This document shows positions 23,608 to 37,500 of a stretch of 64,000 bases of DNA, in pieces. Under the pieces are notes generated by a model. That model was not told where the DNA came from and ran no database searches. It worked only from the letters and a program-made list of their open reading frames with translations. How positions within the stretch are numbered: the stretch's first letter is position 1; the number at the start of each line of letters is the position of its first letter. This DNA comes from Zerene cesonia. Taxonomy: Eukaryota > Arthropoda > Insecta > Lepidoptera > Pieridae. The stretch covers positions 6,582,739 through 6,646,738 of the forward strand of contig NC_052121.1 in NCBI RefSeq assembly GCF_012273895.1, given 5' to 3'. The position numbers and the translations under genes were made by a program.

Positions 23608-23623
23608 CCTAACCTAACCTAAC
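23608..23623. repeat. Short telomere-like (CCTAA)3 tract
   Basis: Three perfect CCTAA units are followed by a partial fourth. CCTAA is the complement of the insect telomere unit TTAGG. The tract is too short to show a telomeric origin. Confidence 0.5.
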
Positions 23624-24029
23624 AATAATAAATTACAAATTTCATGCACATGTTAATAAAATGGATAGCAATGTTCACTTTGCTCAGTGTCTACCGTATT
23701 CAGCATAACCAGATGTTATACCATCCTTTCACAACTCTATATATCAAATGCAGTCATAAAACAAATAGCATCTATAAATTATACAGCACATGTAATAATG
23801 CTAAACAATATCCTATTTCTATTTCTAACGTGCCAATAAAATGTAACTAAGCTCGAAACAAGCCGGTGTCCGGTGGTTTAAATTTATAATAACGTATTTC
23901 ATCGGGTGCAGTGTTTAACGTTAAGTTAATTTAATAGAAGTGTACCGTATCGTAATGATATAAATCGCGAACGCAGCGGAGTACTAACAGCTAGTTTCCA
24001 ATGAATGGGTCAGTAATCATCTGCATTTG

Positions 24030-24120
24030 AGGCCATTATCTCAATTGGCGAGCGCAATGAGCGGCCGACCTCCGCTGCCGGACACCGCACCCGCACGCGT
24101 CGCCGTATTGTCCGTTTGTT
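24030..24120. other. GC-rich island in the intron
   Basis: About 90 bases around 'gcgagcgcaatgagcggccg' and 'cgcacccgcacgcgtcgccg' are strongly CpG-rich in AT-rich surroundings, and the block is preceded by 'atctgcatttgaggcc'. No exon with the right phase was found. It is a candidate conserved regulatory element or alternative first exon. Confidence 0.3.
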
Positions 24121-27100
24121 TGCTTCACAATTGCTTTTAATATAATGAATTACATGACAAATCGTTCTCGTTCGCACGGGCATTGTAGACGATTGCACTA
24201 TTTCAGCGTCATTTCATATTTTTATTTTAAATTGAGCCTTTCTTTGTGATTCTAAATTCTCGTCACCAATTTGTATGCGTTCTAATTTTATGCAGGTATC
24301 GGGCGCTGCAGTTGGTAGAACTATTTCAGTTATTTTTGCATAAAAACGAGACACGTGATTGTAAATGATTAACAATCATTGTGCAATGTAGAGCTAGGTT
24401 GTTTGCTGCTTCTATATGTATTTACACGGGTCGTGTTATTCACCTTGCCAAGATATAGTATTTTATATTTTTCATAAAAAGTGCTAATATGAGATCTGTA
24501 TACTAAAAATAAAAGCAAACATCGTGCGATAAATCTCGTTTCTATCGGAACCTTATCGGATACACAAAGTCGTACCAGTTAGGAAAAGTTGTGATAGTAT
24601 CGTAGTGAGATAATACGTGAAATGATAAAAGATAAGCATTATACGTCAAACGGGACTAAACAATCGTACATTCTATATTATCTTCTGCATTGCGTAGTAA
24701 TTAATACCTTTGATTGTGCAAGAATACGCGCAACACTGCGGCAAGCGATATTATGGCGTACGTTATAAATCTATCTGCGAGTGTTTAGTGAATTTTACAT
24801 TTCCGTATGAGAACACATAATGCCTTTATTGCATTGTTGTTGAAGGGCATTGCAATAATTATCGTCTCTAATAGCATGTCACATGTTTTTAATGTTCCCG
24901 CTAACTGATGAGATTATTGCTATGGCAAAATACTTGACTCATATTTCTAGTAGCATATCTTTAGGCGCGCTCAAATATCATTCCATATGATTGCAATGAA
25001 ATCATATTTATATCATAATTATAATCTTATAGAATTATTACGAAAATGACAAATGGTCACGATAGAGATAGAAACGATAGCAAATAGTAATAATAATTAA
25101 CATTATTTTCATAGAACAATTTAAAAATTGTAATTTATGAGTGCTTCGGTTCGTATCTTACTGAGTAATAAATTTTATTACTTTCAAGTTATCATTTTCA
25201 TCTAAACAAACCTGTTTAGTTTACGTAGAACTCTGACCCACTGGGTATCTAATCCGTGACCACAAAGAATATTAAGAAAAGATAAAAGCCACCCAGGGGT
25301 AATAAAGAAATTTTGTTCAAATTTGTAGTATTAAAAAGGTCAAGGATCAGAGAATACAGATGTTTGAATATAAGTTTAAAATCTTTATGTTTAATTGACC
25401 AAAATATATATACATAGTTTACATAGTTTAATAGTTTACTGGAGAAAAATTGTTTAATTTTGCTATTTATTAAAGACGATTAAACGTTACATAAAACGTG
25501 TGTCCTTTTTTTGGTTTTTCTGTACTTTCCTGACTGTTTTAATAAAGTTAATCTTCAAAAACGTAGATATGTAATATGTATTGAGTCATATGTACGGCTT
25601 CTCTAGTTTAATAAGAAGGTATCTATGATACTATTTAGGTAATACCTTTCACCCTTTTGAAATGATTGCAGTATGTCTCCGCCATTTTTAAGCCGTCATA
25701 CCTCCGTAATACCTTCGATATTGCGTTTTCGAATCATGCTTTGAAAACCTGAAGAAAATCTGAAAATCATACAGTATACATATTTTTTACCTTTAATAAT
25801 ATATTTTTTATTACTCAACATAACGTGTGAAAAACTAAATAAATCATCTTTTACAGGTAATTTCATCCATCTTAGAATTAACGCAAATGGTAATAAAAAA
25901 GCAGAAACTTATTAGTAATTACATATTGAATTGCGTAGCTCGATGAACAATTTAATTTCTTCACTATTGTTTCCGTAATGAGTGTTCCGTATAAAGAATA
26001 CCGATTAGTACCCAATTGCTATATAACTGTGTGTTATAGAGGTGTATTCATAGATACAAAAATGTATTGGTTTCATAGATTTTTATTTACCGTAGGTACC
26101 GATTAGCGGTTTTTAGTGTTTTATTTTTAATTTTACATTGACGTAGCATTGTAACGCAGTCCCCTAAATATAACTAACACCTATATGTATAAGCCACTAT
26201 AGCGTCCTCCTATATGCAGAGGCAACCAGAGACAACCCCGAATTATCACTGAGTACTAGCAATGAACAGTGAGCATGTTAGATGTAAGTTACACCGTAAG
26301 CAGATCACAGAGTAATGTTGCGATAATATACCTACCTTATATTATAAGAACAATCACCTGTATTAAGAATAAATTACACGTTAGATTCACGGAGAAAAAT
26401 ATTTTTCCCAGGGTTACGCAAGCGGTAGTTGTGGTGGAGCACCTTAGTTGCCATCTTCCAGTTTGGTAAGTGAGGCACTCCATTTGTACAGTCTGCCCGT
26501 CGTGATTCCGGAGAGAAATATTTTGTCGATTGTACCGCTCGTGCCCTGTTAACACAGCTTCTTGACACGAACAGAATAAGTGCGGAACATCACGCATAAA
26601 TAGATCTTTCCCGGGAACCACCGGAAGCATATCTCACATGTAGACTAGTCGCTTGAGACCCACACTGAGCTTTATAGTTTAGCGTCTAACGTCGATGTCA
26701 CGCTATGCATGATTACAATAAGAGCACGACTAGTTCATTTTAATATTATTTAGTTAGTTTATTTTATCTTGTTGTGTATTCTAGATTTTATGCACATTAT
26801 TTTAAACTTTATCACACTTAATTATAAGATTTTAAATCTTCTTGTCTGTGTCGAGTAGATTGATATTTAAGTAATTGTGTTAGAACGTAAATTGTGTTAA
26901 AATTTAAGGGATCATCAATGTTATCTTGGAAGGTGCAGGAAGGGTTTTAGCCAGTGAACCTGAGCGCAAGGTAACTGATCCATGTAATGAAAGTCTGCGG
27001 GCGGAGGCCCCTGTCTTACGTCCCAACCACTTTATGCATATATAATACGGACGCGTATATGTTTGAGATTGTACAATCTTTTCCTCCTCTAATCTCTCAT

Positions 27101-28529
27101 TCCGATTCTTACGGGAAAAAGGTAGTTTGTGCGTAAAATTACGTTTGTGAACGTTAACAATGAGTTTGTTTCAGTAAACGAGGGTAGTCTTTTAGGTACA
27201 GCGAGGGACCGAAGTAGCTAGTTAATGCTATCCGAATCGTATTTATATGCGGACGTCGTACAAGGCGCATACGCCGGCAGACGACACTCGCTCCTAATCC
27301 GATTATGTGTAACAAAATGCTACGCGCAACCGCTCGCCTCGGCCAGATCTCGCCTACGACCACGAGACAAGTTTGTACAGCATGCTACATAATACCCTGG
27401 TATTACATTTTTTACGTAAACAGATACGATATTCTTACGTTTTGTATTATATTCAAAGTTTTATATTTTTTACATGTATTTGACAGTAAAAAGAAAAAAA
27501 AATATGTTAAATGATAACGAAAGGTCTATATTGATAAAACGGATTAAAGTCGGTATACGATGACTAGCTTTATAATTACTCTAAGACATAATCGATATAT
27601 GTAGGATAAACTATTTGATATTTTGTACTATAGTATTGTACTTCAGTTTTAACACATTTAATGAATACAATAGAATAACATTTTTGTGTTTTATGTCAAA
27701 AGGGGTAGAATACTTAAAACCATCAATATTGTATACGAAACGATGTAATGAAAATCAGCCAAATAAATATTACATAAAATCGAGCTGAGAATCGTCTTCA
27801 CAACTTAAGCGAGTAAAAAAACGATTGTCGATCCTGCGGAGGGAAATGTTAGGGGGAGTTCAGAATTTTCGTGTAATCGTATTACGTGACAAAATGTTAT
27901 GTCACTTTGACCCACCTAATCTCTCACATTAAATTTAACACAATTTGACTACGACCCTTAAATCGATGTCATATTTCATAACTAGTTTTGAAGACTTCGC
28001 ATTTAGTTTAAGTACTTTCACATCAAAACGCTCAACTTACTCATTTTAATTGAAAATTAACTGAGGCAATATTCTAAAAATGAATAGGGGAAAATGTATC
28101 TACCCTCTCCTACATGAGAGTGGATTTTGACTTAATATGTTCATTTCTTGTAATGTTTCAATATTGAAATGCTGTTACTATAGAAGCTGACTGAACTAAA
28201 TACTAAAAGTTTCAATTGAATCGAAAACGCTTATTTATTTATAGCGTTTTATTAAAAAGTACTTAAGGAAATCGAGATAGAAAGTTTTTTTGAAATTAAA
28301 TGGTTCCGATATATCTTGAAAAAACTACGCAGCATTGTATACTTTTGTAATTTGTGAAGAATTTGTAGAGAGAACTTAAATATAGATAATCAGTCAAGTC
28401 GGATATTACAGAGCAACTGCACAAAAAAACAGTCACACACCCAATTTATAACCGTGTCAATCGTTGCTTAATCGTATATTTTTATCATATTTTGTTATTA
28501 CAGCGGCAACAGAAATACGTCATCACTGA

Positions 28530-28546
28530 ATATATATATATATATA
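28530..28546. repeat. (TA)n microsatellite
   Basis: An uninterrupted AT dinucleotide run of 17 bases. Confidence 0.8.
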
Positions 28547-28609
28547 ATCTCTGATAATTTACTATTTTTTAATTAATTCATGATTAGCGTTTTATTCATA
28601 TTAGCCTAA

Positions 28610-28740
28610 ACGAAAGCGACAAGTGCTCTGGGTCTAACTATCATGGTACATGAGTGTCATATCATACACAGACGGTTGGTCGGACAGACAGACAGACGGT
28701 CAGATAAGTCTTATTAATGGGGTTATATCATAGTAATAAA
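28610..28740 (+). repeat. Interspersed repeat fragment with (GACA)n core
   Basis: 'ggtcggacagacagacagac' followed by 'agtcttattaatggggtt' resembles a common lepidopteran repeat with a GACA run and an 'agtcttagtaatagggt'-type continuation. The flanks have decayed. Confidence 0.45.
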
Positions 28741-31045
28741 ACAGCGTCCAAATAAACCTACGTGTAACTTGTTGCAAGAAAATGTCCCATTACTATTCAT
28801 AAGCAAACTTGAAACGACGTTCAAATGAATAGCAAACTCAGTCGATTATGTAGAGTGCGTCAAGAAGGCGATTGATAGTACAGACATATGACGATGGATG
28901 GCTTGGATGATGGATAACATCGCCCACTTGATAACAGATTACCTTATTGTTCTAAATTTAAACTTTGAATATATGGAACAAACAAATGTGACCCACATTT
29001 GTTTAGAAAAAGGTTTTTACGAAAGTTTTTTTTTTGAGCAACGTGGGTTAGGATGGACTGTAATATTGTAAATTTAAAAAAAAAATTAGTAACCGCTAGA
29101 AATTACGATAAACGAAATAAACAAAGTAAAATATAGTATAAATTAGTACCAAAACGTTAAAATCATGTAGTAACCACCCAAGAAGCAGTACTACCAATAG
29201 TATAATTATAATAATTGTATATAAAAAAAATTATGATACGGAAATTTTGTCCCACCCTTAATTCAATTTTTCTAGAACGGACTGTTTCCAAACTGCATTT
29301 TCCTAACATAACCTTTCAAGTCATTTATACTTTAAAAAAAAATTCGCACCTAATTACAACTTTGTTGTGTACATTTCAAAATGTTTTCCTAAAAGCCCAT
29401 TTTTTTCATTACGTACAGTTTTACAGCTACGAGTATATAAATTACAGTATTTTAATAATTTCGTTACCATATAATCCGCCAGTAAAAAGTAATACCAATT
29501 ACAAAACCATTGTGACAAAGCACGTTACACATATAGTATTTATATTATAGTATTTTATCATGTATGGATAATGGATATACTATGAAATTTATTCAAAATT
29601 CTTTATCCTAACTAAGACATTCTTTTAATAGCCGTTCTGGTAATTTATCCTTAGTGGACAGCCAGTTTCCACATCAAAACACACAACGAAATGAAAGGGA
29701 GATATGAGATTAACTTTAATGCGAGATTATCTTAATACGACACAGTTCTCCAACTGCGTTGATAGGATGTTGTACACACGTGTACATTGCACATGTAGAT
29801 ATATTATTTAGTATTTGATGTTTGTGTATATAAATGCATCAAAAGTAATGGTATAATTGTAAAAATACCATTCGTTTCATTGTATTTTGACCAAAAGAAA
29901 ATGCTATAAGAAATGTAGATGTATGATATATGTATGTATGAATGTAGACGACCAGTGTATACGGAATTAAGAGGACGAGTAATCTAAAAAACGATCAAAA
30001 TAAAAAAGAAATTACTCTCATAAAAGCAACAATTAAAGTACAATGTTTCAACTAAGAATGGGATCGCCATGTTGGCATTTTGTGACGTCATAGCTGTTAA
30101 TTCAAACCCATGAACAATCTGATTGAACCAATAGCGTTTGTATTCAAATTTAAAGTAATAGCCAGTTTAGAATAATAATAGAATAGTTATTGATATGCAA
30201 CGAGGATTTTTAATTAAATCGTATTTAAAAAATGACATTGACACAAAAAGGTCACAGATGTTCCTATTCTTCGCTGAATCGCATAGTAATAAATTTTAAT
30301 TCATCAAAGGGTTCAGTTTTATAGAAGATAGATAGAAAGCTGGAAATAAAGCGCAGTCACATGTCGACATTAAAAGTCAGTTAAATACGAAAAGGCAAAG
30401 TAAATGAAATTACAAAAGCTAGAAGCGTTAAAGTGCAAACGTAATAACATGTGGTTTCGGCTGCACGTTAAAAATTAGATTGTCCTAGCTAACTAGCGTC
30501 CGCAGAGTCCGACAAAAACCGGTAACAACTAAATTAACAGACTGTCCACTTCCGTGACAGGAAAGCAACACTTAAATTGCATATTCTGTTACTTCAATAC
30601 TTCAGACGGGGAATAATTTGTTATGCGTCATAGCTAATACCAATTCGTCTTCGTTATCTGAGTATGAGATAGAACTGAAAGTGACGGGAGTGCGGTCCAC
30701 GTAATAATTACGGCTGAAATAACTGGATGCGTATGTTTCATCTGTTAACGTCGAAGGAATACTGAGTTATTTGTGGCCGGTAAAATTAATTGATTTTTCA
30801 AGGGATTACTATTTTGTTTTATAATATATGGGCGCTTAATGGTCATGTTAAGATTTCTAATTAGTTTTTATTAGATTTTAATTGTTTATTTTTGTTCAGT
30901 TTGTGGATTTTAGTAATTATTACGAACGAAGCCATCGAACCTCAATGATTTAGTTAATTTGGGTTGAATTCAGATGAATCGTTTTGAATTTTAACCAGTT
31001 CAAGAAATCAGAGTTTTAAGTACTTGTCGTTAGCCTGAAAAAAGC
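28741..31045. other. Intronic AT-rich sequence, nothing specific recognised
   Basis: No exon or intact repeat was identified. Forward open frames near 29215-29550 are lysine/asparagine-rich with no recognisable motif and read as chance frames. Confidence 0.3.
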
Positions 31046-31135
31046 TGTGCTGAGAACCTCGGACTTCAAAATTAATAAGTCGGGGTTCGAGATCGGGCTA
31101 GCGTACAGGAAATAAATTTTTTTTTCAATTTATGT
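31046..31135 (+). mobile_element. SINE head fragment (tRNA-like part only)
   Basis: 'gctgagaacctcggacttca', 'taagtcggggttcgaga' and 'caggaaataaatttttt' match the first 80 or so bases of the SINE at 31254-31553. The A box is partly lost, the B box reads GGTTCGAGATC, and the body and tail are absent. It lies 120 bp upstream of the intact copy in the same orientation. Confidence 0.75.
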
Positions 31136-31253
31136 AAATTTAAAAGTGTACTTAAAAGGGCCTCCCGTGCAGCCCACGGGAAGTACCTAGTTTTAAATAA
31201 AAAGAATCATCAAAATCACTTCACTCAGTTGTGAGGTAACTAAGCCAAAAAAA

Positions 31254-31553
31254 TGCAAAGGTGGCTCAGTGGTGAGAACCTCGGACTTCAAAAATCGATA
31301 AGTCGGGGTTCGAGACCGGGCGAGCGTGCAGGAAATAAATTGATTTTTCAATTTATCTGCACATGTAGATAACATCACCACTGCTCACGGTGAAGGGAAA
31401 CATCGTGAGGAAACCGGCATGTCCGAGAATCAAAAGTTCGACGACATGTGACATCTGCCAACCCGCACTTGGCCAGCGTGGTGGATTATGGCCTGATCCC
31501 TCATAGGAGGCCTGTGTCCCAGCAGTGGGAACATATATGGGCTGATGATGATG
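31254..31553 (+). mobile_element. Near-intact 300-bp tRNA-derived SINE with target-site duplication
   Basis: The element is flanked by the 12-base direct repeat aagccaaaaaaa (31242-31253 and 31554-31565), a target-site duplication that fixes its ends. The head has perfect RNA polymerase III promoter boxes: A box TGGCTCAGTGG at 31262-31272 and B box GGTTCGAGACC at 31307-31317. The body ('acatcaccactgctcacgg', 'gaggaaaccggcatgtccga', 'cttggccagcgtggtgga') and the tail 'gggctgatgatgatg' are shared with abundant lepidopteran elements, suggesting mobilisation by a LINE with a matching 3' end. Open frames in this region belong to the repeat. Confidence 0.9.
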
Positions 31554-31565
31554 AAGCCAAAAAAA

Positions 31566-34500
31566 AAAAAATTATTTTGTGATAACCTCGGTTTTTTGAA
31601 GTCAGTAAAAAACAATAAAAGCAACTGTTTAAAATCCGTTATTTAAAAATACAAAAATATGTTTTAATATAAAAACTATAAAAAGTTATTTGTATAAAAG
31701 TCCTGTTTATCGAATCAGATTGATGTTTTGTTTAGCTAAAGTTTGTTTAACAAAGAGTATAAATGCGTTGTGTACGTAAACAGTAATCAATGCTCGTATG
31801 CTATCCATCACTATTCGAACTGTACCAGCATGAAATACGCACCATTATACACTTTCGACTGTATCCAGAGAAACAGTTGACAAGCGACGCACAAATGAAA
31901 ACTGAATTTTATGAATGATATAAATGGTTAAGATTCTATCGGGTGAGTATTCATATTCAAATTCACTCTCGTTTAAGATAACAAGTCGTTACACCTTTGG
32001 TTTTTGCCTACTGGAAATTCAATTATACTTGCATTTAAAAGTAAATTTGTGTCCTGAGTAATGATTAGAAAGGAACGGCGCAGATAGATTTTGATGTGTT
32101 TAAGTGATCGAATACAGTCTAATCAATCGATTGAGATCGAATAACTCTGTACGACTTCTAAGCAAAAGCGTTTAATAGGCGCGAAAGTTTCAAATGAGAT
32201 TCTATCTTGTTGCAGATAGATTCCACGTGAAGAACTATTGCTTAACAGTTGCAACATATTCATGTTAGGGAAATAGTCAAAATAATCTGTCGTCTTGACG
32301 GCGACACAGTTCATCGTCATTTGATAAGACGTATGTTTGAGTGCCTTAGATAAGAACTTGTGTTGACACTACAACAAAATCTGATGGTTAAAAAATCAGG
32401 ATGTCGCCGCGATAATAGATTGCGTTATCAAGAAATAAACTCGAATTTCTTTAACGTCGGTTCTGATTTTAAGATATATAGAGAATGTGGGAGCGTTGTA
32501 ATTCATATCTTCAAGGTTCAAACTTACAAGGCTTTTGATAGAACATGTTATTGATTTGCTAAATAAAATAATAAAGCACATTCGCATCGCATTTGATACT
32601 TTATATTTATAATTACAATTTTATGTATTGAGTGATCAAGTTAATATTTTATATACTTCATTTCGTCTTAAAAGAAAAATATTAGATCGATACTTTATAT
32701 TAAATATTTAAGTCATTATTTGATATTGTTTTTTATTCAAAATAACATTGCTGTTCCCGTTTTTGCAGATTTTGCTTTAATTAATTAATTGTTACTGATT
32801 AAACGGTCTTGTATAAATTTGGTAACAGGTATTTAAATGGATTATAGATTACGAAATGTTACTCAAATCCTTAAGATAATATGGATTATTTTTGGGATTA
32901 ATTCGTAAACGTTTTTCAGTACGTACTAATAAATTATAACAAACATTGTAACCAAGACACATGTCACAACACACATCGTTAACTGTGACAATAAAATAAT
33001 AATGTGATGTTGATGTTCTGCTGAGAAACATGCTCTAATTATTTTAAGATATGAAGAACGGATTTTCGTTATTTATTGACCGCTCAAAATTTAGCATTAC
33101 AAGAATTTCCGCATACTTTCTGGAAATAATAATAATGGTATCTTCTTAGAGAATGTATGTTATTGTATTCCTACAAAACGCGCTTTTCGAATTCGTCTTG
33201 TTAAAACATTCATATTTAAAGAGGATCTTATTCATGAAAATAGTCTTTTTCACAATGTCCACGACCGCGGGATTATTCTCTTATAAGCATTCTACTTGCC
33301 AACGCATAATAGTTGCCTTATGATAATGGAGCGACTCGAAAGACGCGAAATCTCCAAGAATGAAATGGATACAAGGGTCAGCGCAGCTGGTATGTGTTAT
33401 TCAAATGTACATAGGAGCATGAATAAATTAGATGCAATATCAATGCCAGATAACGGCAGTAATTGCCCTATAAAGACACGAAACGATGTCACAACGACTA
33501 GAAAACGCAATTATGTTCGCGAGCATGCTCTCACGAATATAACGCTGGCTATAAATATTTTTCCTCGTCTTTATTGCCGACATCCCTTCAGACTTTAGGG
33601 CGAAAGATCGATTGTACAGTTTGTAAGACACTTAGAGCTTAGCAAAAAGGTGGGCATATTTACTGCTTATACTTTACCGAAGATTTACGACACAAAATTG
33701 GTTGACAAAGATTTACGGCTTACACAACACGAGATTTACTAACGTGAATCTAACTATTATTTTAATATCGGTGTAAACGACCACGAATATTTCAAGTACA
33801 TAAATAAATTGCAAAATATGATTTAAACTGGGAATATTTTAAAGGAAACCGGGAGAGAAATACAAAAAAAAAATCTGAAAGAAAATTAAGTAATGCCCGT
33901 CCATGAGTCATCACGAATCGAATGGTCCGGAAGTATTCTTGTAGCCAAATGGGTAGCAATATGGATTCTCGAAAGTGCTTTCAGAAAATAGGATGGGAGA
34001 TCATAAAGCGCCTTCTCTTCATACGAAAGTAACTCAAAAATCGGGCCTACAAAACTTGGGCTCGATTTGGTTCTATGAATAAATTCAATGAAATGCTTTC
34101 TATGGATACATATAAAATGGTAGATAGTGATAGATATAGATAGATAAGCTTATTCAGTTTCAATTTACCCTGAAAGTTATTTTAAATAGCACGTTAGGTT
34201 TTAATTTTATTTATAAAACGTACCTATATTCGAATGCTGTCGGAGTAGAGTTCAAATTTAAACCTTTTATAGGTCAAATTTGTCCCGAATGTTACATGAG
34301 AATTCAATCAGAACGGTAGTGTGCTTTAATCTTGGATCCGAATATATTTGTCCTAAGTGAAGAGTTCCGTCAAGTTGATATTCTGACACCGTGAAAGCCG
34401 AGGCCAGGAATACAAACTGGAGCACATTGAAATTTAGCAACTGTCTGTCGAGTCGTATTACAGACTTTGCTACTGTATTTATAAATAATCAGTTGGTGTT

Positions 34501-37500
34501 TCGAATCGTTGAGTTATAGGTATGCGTTAAAAAATAACTCTGGCCTGTGGTACGTCATTAACTAATGTGCCCAATAAAGGGCTCGGACTGGTGATGACAG
34601 ATTGACACATGTCTTAATTTTGTATAGAGCTTTTGGTACAGCGCTGTTTAAATTCGTACATTAACCGTTCATCTTAAATTTAATGCGCGGTAGTTATCGG
34701 ATGGTTGTTTTCTTTCATTTTAATACAGATTATTGTTTTCAAGTTTCTAAGAATGTCATCTCAGCCATTGTGAACATAAAAAACATATTGATTTAATTTT
34801 TCCCCTCTTAAGATATTTTTTAACATAAAATCTTGGTGCGCCTGAATTAAATTTTTCCTGTACTTATTTCTAAACTCGTATAACAATTTAATAAATGAAG
34901 TTGTACAAAAAATAAAAAAGAAAAAGTTTGAAAAATGATGTGAAATACAAACATGAAATAACCGAAATACCTAATATTTGTGAGTTCGTGTTTACTAAAA
35001 TATATTTCTAAGATAGTATAGTATTACAATAGAGAATACCGAAAGATCAGCATATGTGCGTATAAACTGACATTAAAAACAAATTTTTGGCACACTTCCA
35101 GGGGATTGAAATATTGTTGCCATCTTCATGGTGAAGATAAGTGCTCTACCCTGCTGACATAAAGCCATAGTTTAGATGTAAAAATATTAAATACAATTTC
35201 GGATTATTTAAAAAGTTGATATAAATCAATAAAAAGGAAAGCGAGCGACAAATGTAGCGCTTACAGCACATTACTCTTGAATATCGTGTTTATGTGCTAA
35301 ACATCTCATTATGCCTTCATATTCTAAACCATTGACATGATGGACGGTGGCGATACCATCACAGAAGCATTTAGCACGATTTCAACAAAGCTATAAATCT
35401 AGGAGCGCTTCCTGAATATAAATATTCAGCAGGCATGAATATAATGACGCTGGACGTACCGACGTTTGTATGTGATTGTTGGGACCGGCTTTTATTAATA
35501 CAGCAGCGTTAGTCGCTTGATTTAGTACATACAGCGATGCTTTAAAATACATGTCTGTATTCAAAAATATTTATAATTTTGCTATATGCATATTTCTATG
35601 TTCTATGTGATCTGATAAATGAATTAGAACTAAACAAATTTAATAGATTTATCGTTCATTTCTCGACTCAGACCTTTAACATTGATCTTTGGGAGAGCAA
35701 GAATCGTTCCGGAAAGCGATCTAAAAATAAGCAACCCACTTTGATTGATGTTCAGCTTCATGCATGCTTGTTTTTGACATCTCGCTGTCAAGAAAAAGGA
35801 GCGCGAAGAGACATGCCCGCGGTAGTTTTTTTTTTGTTCGAACACGACACTGGGAGAGGTAGGTACCCGGTCACGTGAACTAATGAAGATTAGACGTTTT
35901 TGTTTGACAGGAAATATCGTCACGCTAAAGAGACATGTTTCTTTAACGTTATGTTTTTGTGACGATTGTGGTGAATCGGAGCGTCTCCACGTGTTCGTAT
36001 GAAGTTGTTGCCAGGGGCAAATTTTATTCGATACTTTCACGCTGATGATTGAGTTAGAGTTTAGACGATTTGCGCAAGAACCTACGAGGCAATCTCCGGC
36101 CGCTTGATTCAGCCAAGCTTCCACAATAATTTCGTTACGTATAAATTGTTTAAGCGACAATAAAATTAATGTAGTCGCTCGTCAGAAGTCATTATTTCAT
36201 TTTCCGCTTGGAATGAGATTATTTTTGCATATGCAATGATTTTGTTACATGGATACGCGTTCAGTATTATATTTTCGTACATTCGTAACACAAATAGAAA
36301 TATGCAAACTAGTAATAACTGTTGTATGGATCTTTTGTAGTTTGTTTTATATCACAATTATTCGAATTGAAACATTATTGCAATTTTGAATAATTTTTAT
36401 GACGTGGTAGTATATATATGATTATGAGTAAATAATTAGAGCATTTTTTACTGCACTACTGATGTTACTTTATTTCGGTATTAATGTTGAATATATATAA
36501 ATTGATTTAAATTAATGACAATTATTACGGTATTTTATTTTTATAAATAGGTATTGCTTATAATAAATAAAAGGAACTAAATATGAAAACTCTGCATTCT
36601 ACACTTTAATTATTTGTGGTAGTAACAGATAAAACTTTATGAACAGTAGTTAAAGACGCCTATAAAATTCCTATTAAATTACTGTAAGCTTACTCTTATC
36701 GAATGCTTGTAGATGTAATGTTGTCGACGGCAACGTGTCAAATGTCTACTCGACCGCCTCGTAGCGACCGCAATAGAATGCAATGCAAATCAAAGTAACC
36801 GGACCAGTTTGCTCATCAGAAACTTTAATCTAAATCAGCCTTATAGCGAACGTCTTACAGTTGAAAATAGCGTGCAGAATTCTATTTATTCAATGGGAAC
36901 ATTTCATTTGTTTCCGTAAAGGTACGACCACACGTGCCGTCTTAATCACATGCATCAGCAAAGAGCAGTTTTCACGAGCGAGTGGAAAACCTTAACATGA
37001 GGAAACCTTTTCAAAGTTTCTTCTTTGGTTTTGTAGGCATGGCTTTAACGTTTCGCATCCCAAGTTTGACAAAGTATCAAATGTTGGATTTTCTGTAATT
37101 AGAAACGCACGACTTAAACGTCAATGGCTCCGAGCTGTGACCGACTAAATAAACAGACTACGGGTAACATGAACTTTACGCGATATTTCCGTTTTCTGAC
37201 ATTTTTAAGTGTTAAACATATCGTCACGGATTTATACATTTCAAATACATGATGTTTCATTTAGCAGCTTTCTTTATATATTTGAAGTATTTATTTATAG
37301 TATATTATTATTTAAAGTGAGGTGCGTATAATGCAATATAAAAACGTAGTTGAACTAAAAATATTTTACCTCATGAGTCGTTTCAATGTTTTAGTTACCG
37401 CCATAAAATAAAGTACGTTAGTTAAAAGGCGGCGCGTACCAAAATTATCGCAATTTACTGGCCTCAGGTGGCTCAGCATTTTGAAGAGAGCGCGTGAAAT

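Larger units (their letters stand above)
17391..28529. other. Intronic sequence, mostly without recognisable features
   Basis: AT-rich sequence with no convincing exon. Landmarks listed separately are a pair of homeodomain-type sites (20323-20352), a three-unit telomere-like repeat (23608-23623) and a GC-rich island (24030-24120). Slightly GC-richer patches at about 21590-21730, 26410-26640, 26920-27030 and 27220-27380 contain open frames on one or both strands, but none shows a known domain. Confidence 0.3.

Noticed and set aside
26412..26465. Exon-like 54-bp segment between 'tttttcccag' and 'gtaagtgagg'
   Set aside because: Splice sites look good, but its open phase (2 to 2) does not fit the phase-1 end of the upstream exon, and the other phase hits a stop; no RRM sequence.
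31262..31317. Genuine tRNA gene from the perfect A and B boxes
   Set aside because: The boxes belong to a SINE with target-site duplication, body and tail; the acceptor stem is not formed.
35630..36160. Minus-strand open frame of 176 codons
   Set aside because: It starts at TTG, has no recognisable domain or exon context, and overlaps an open frame on the opposite strand. I could not support it as a gene; a protein search with the translation would decide.
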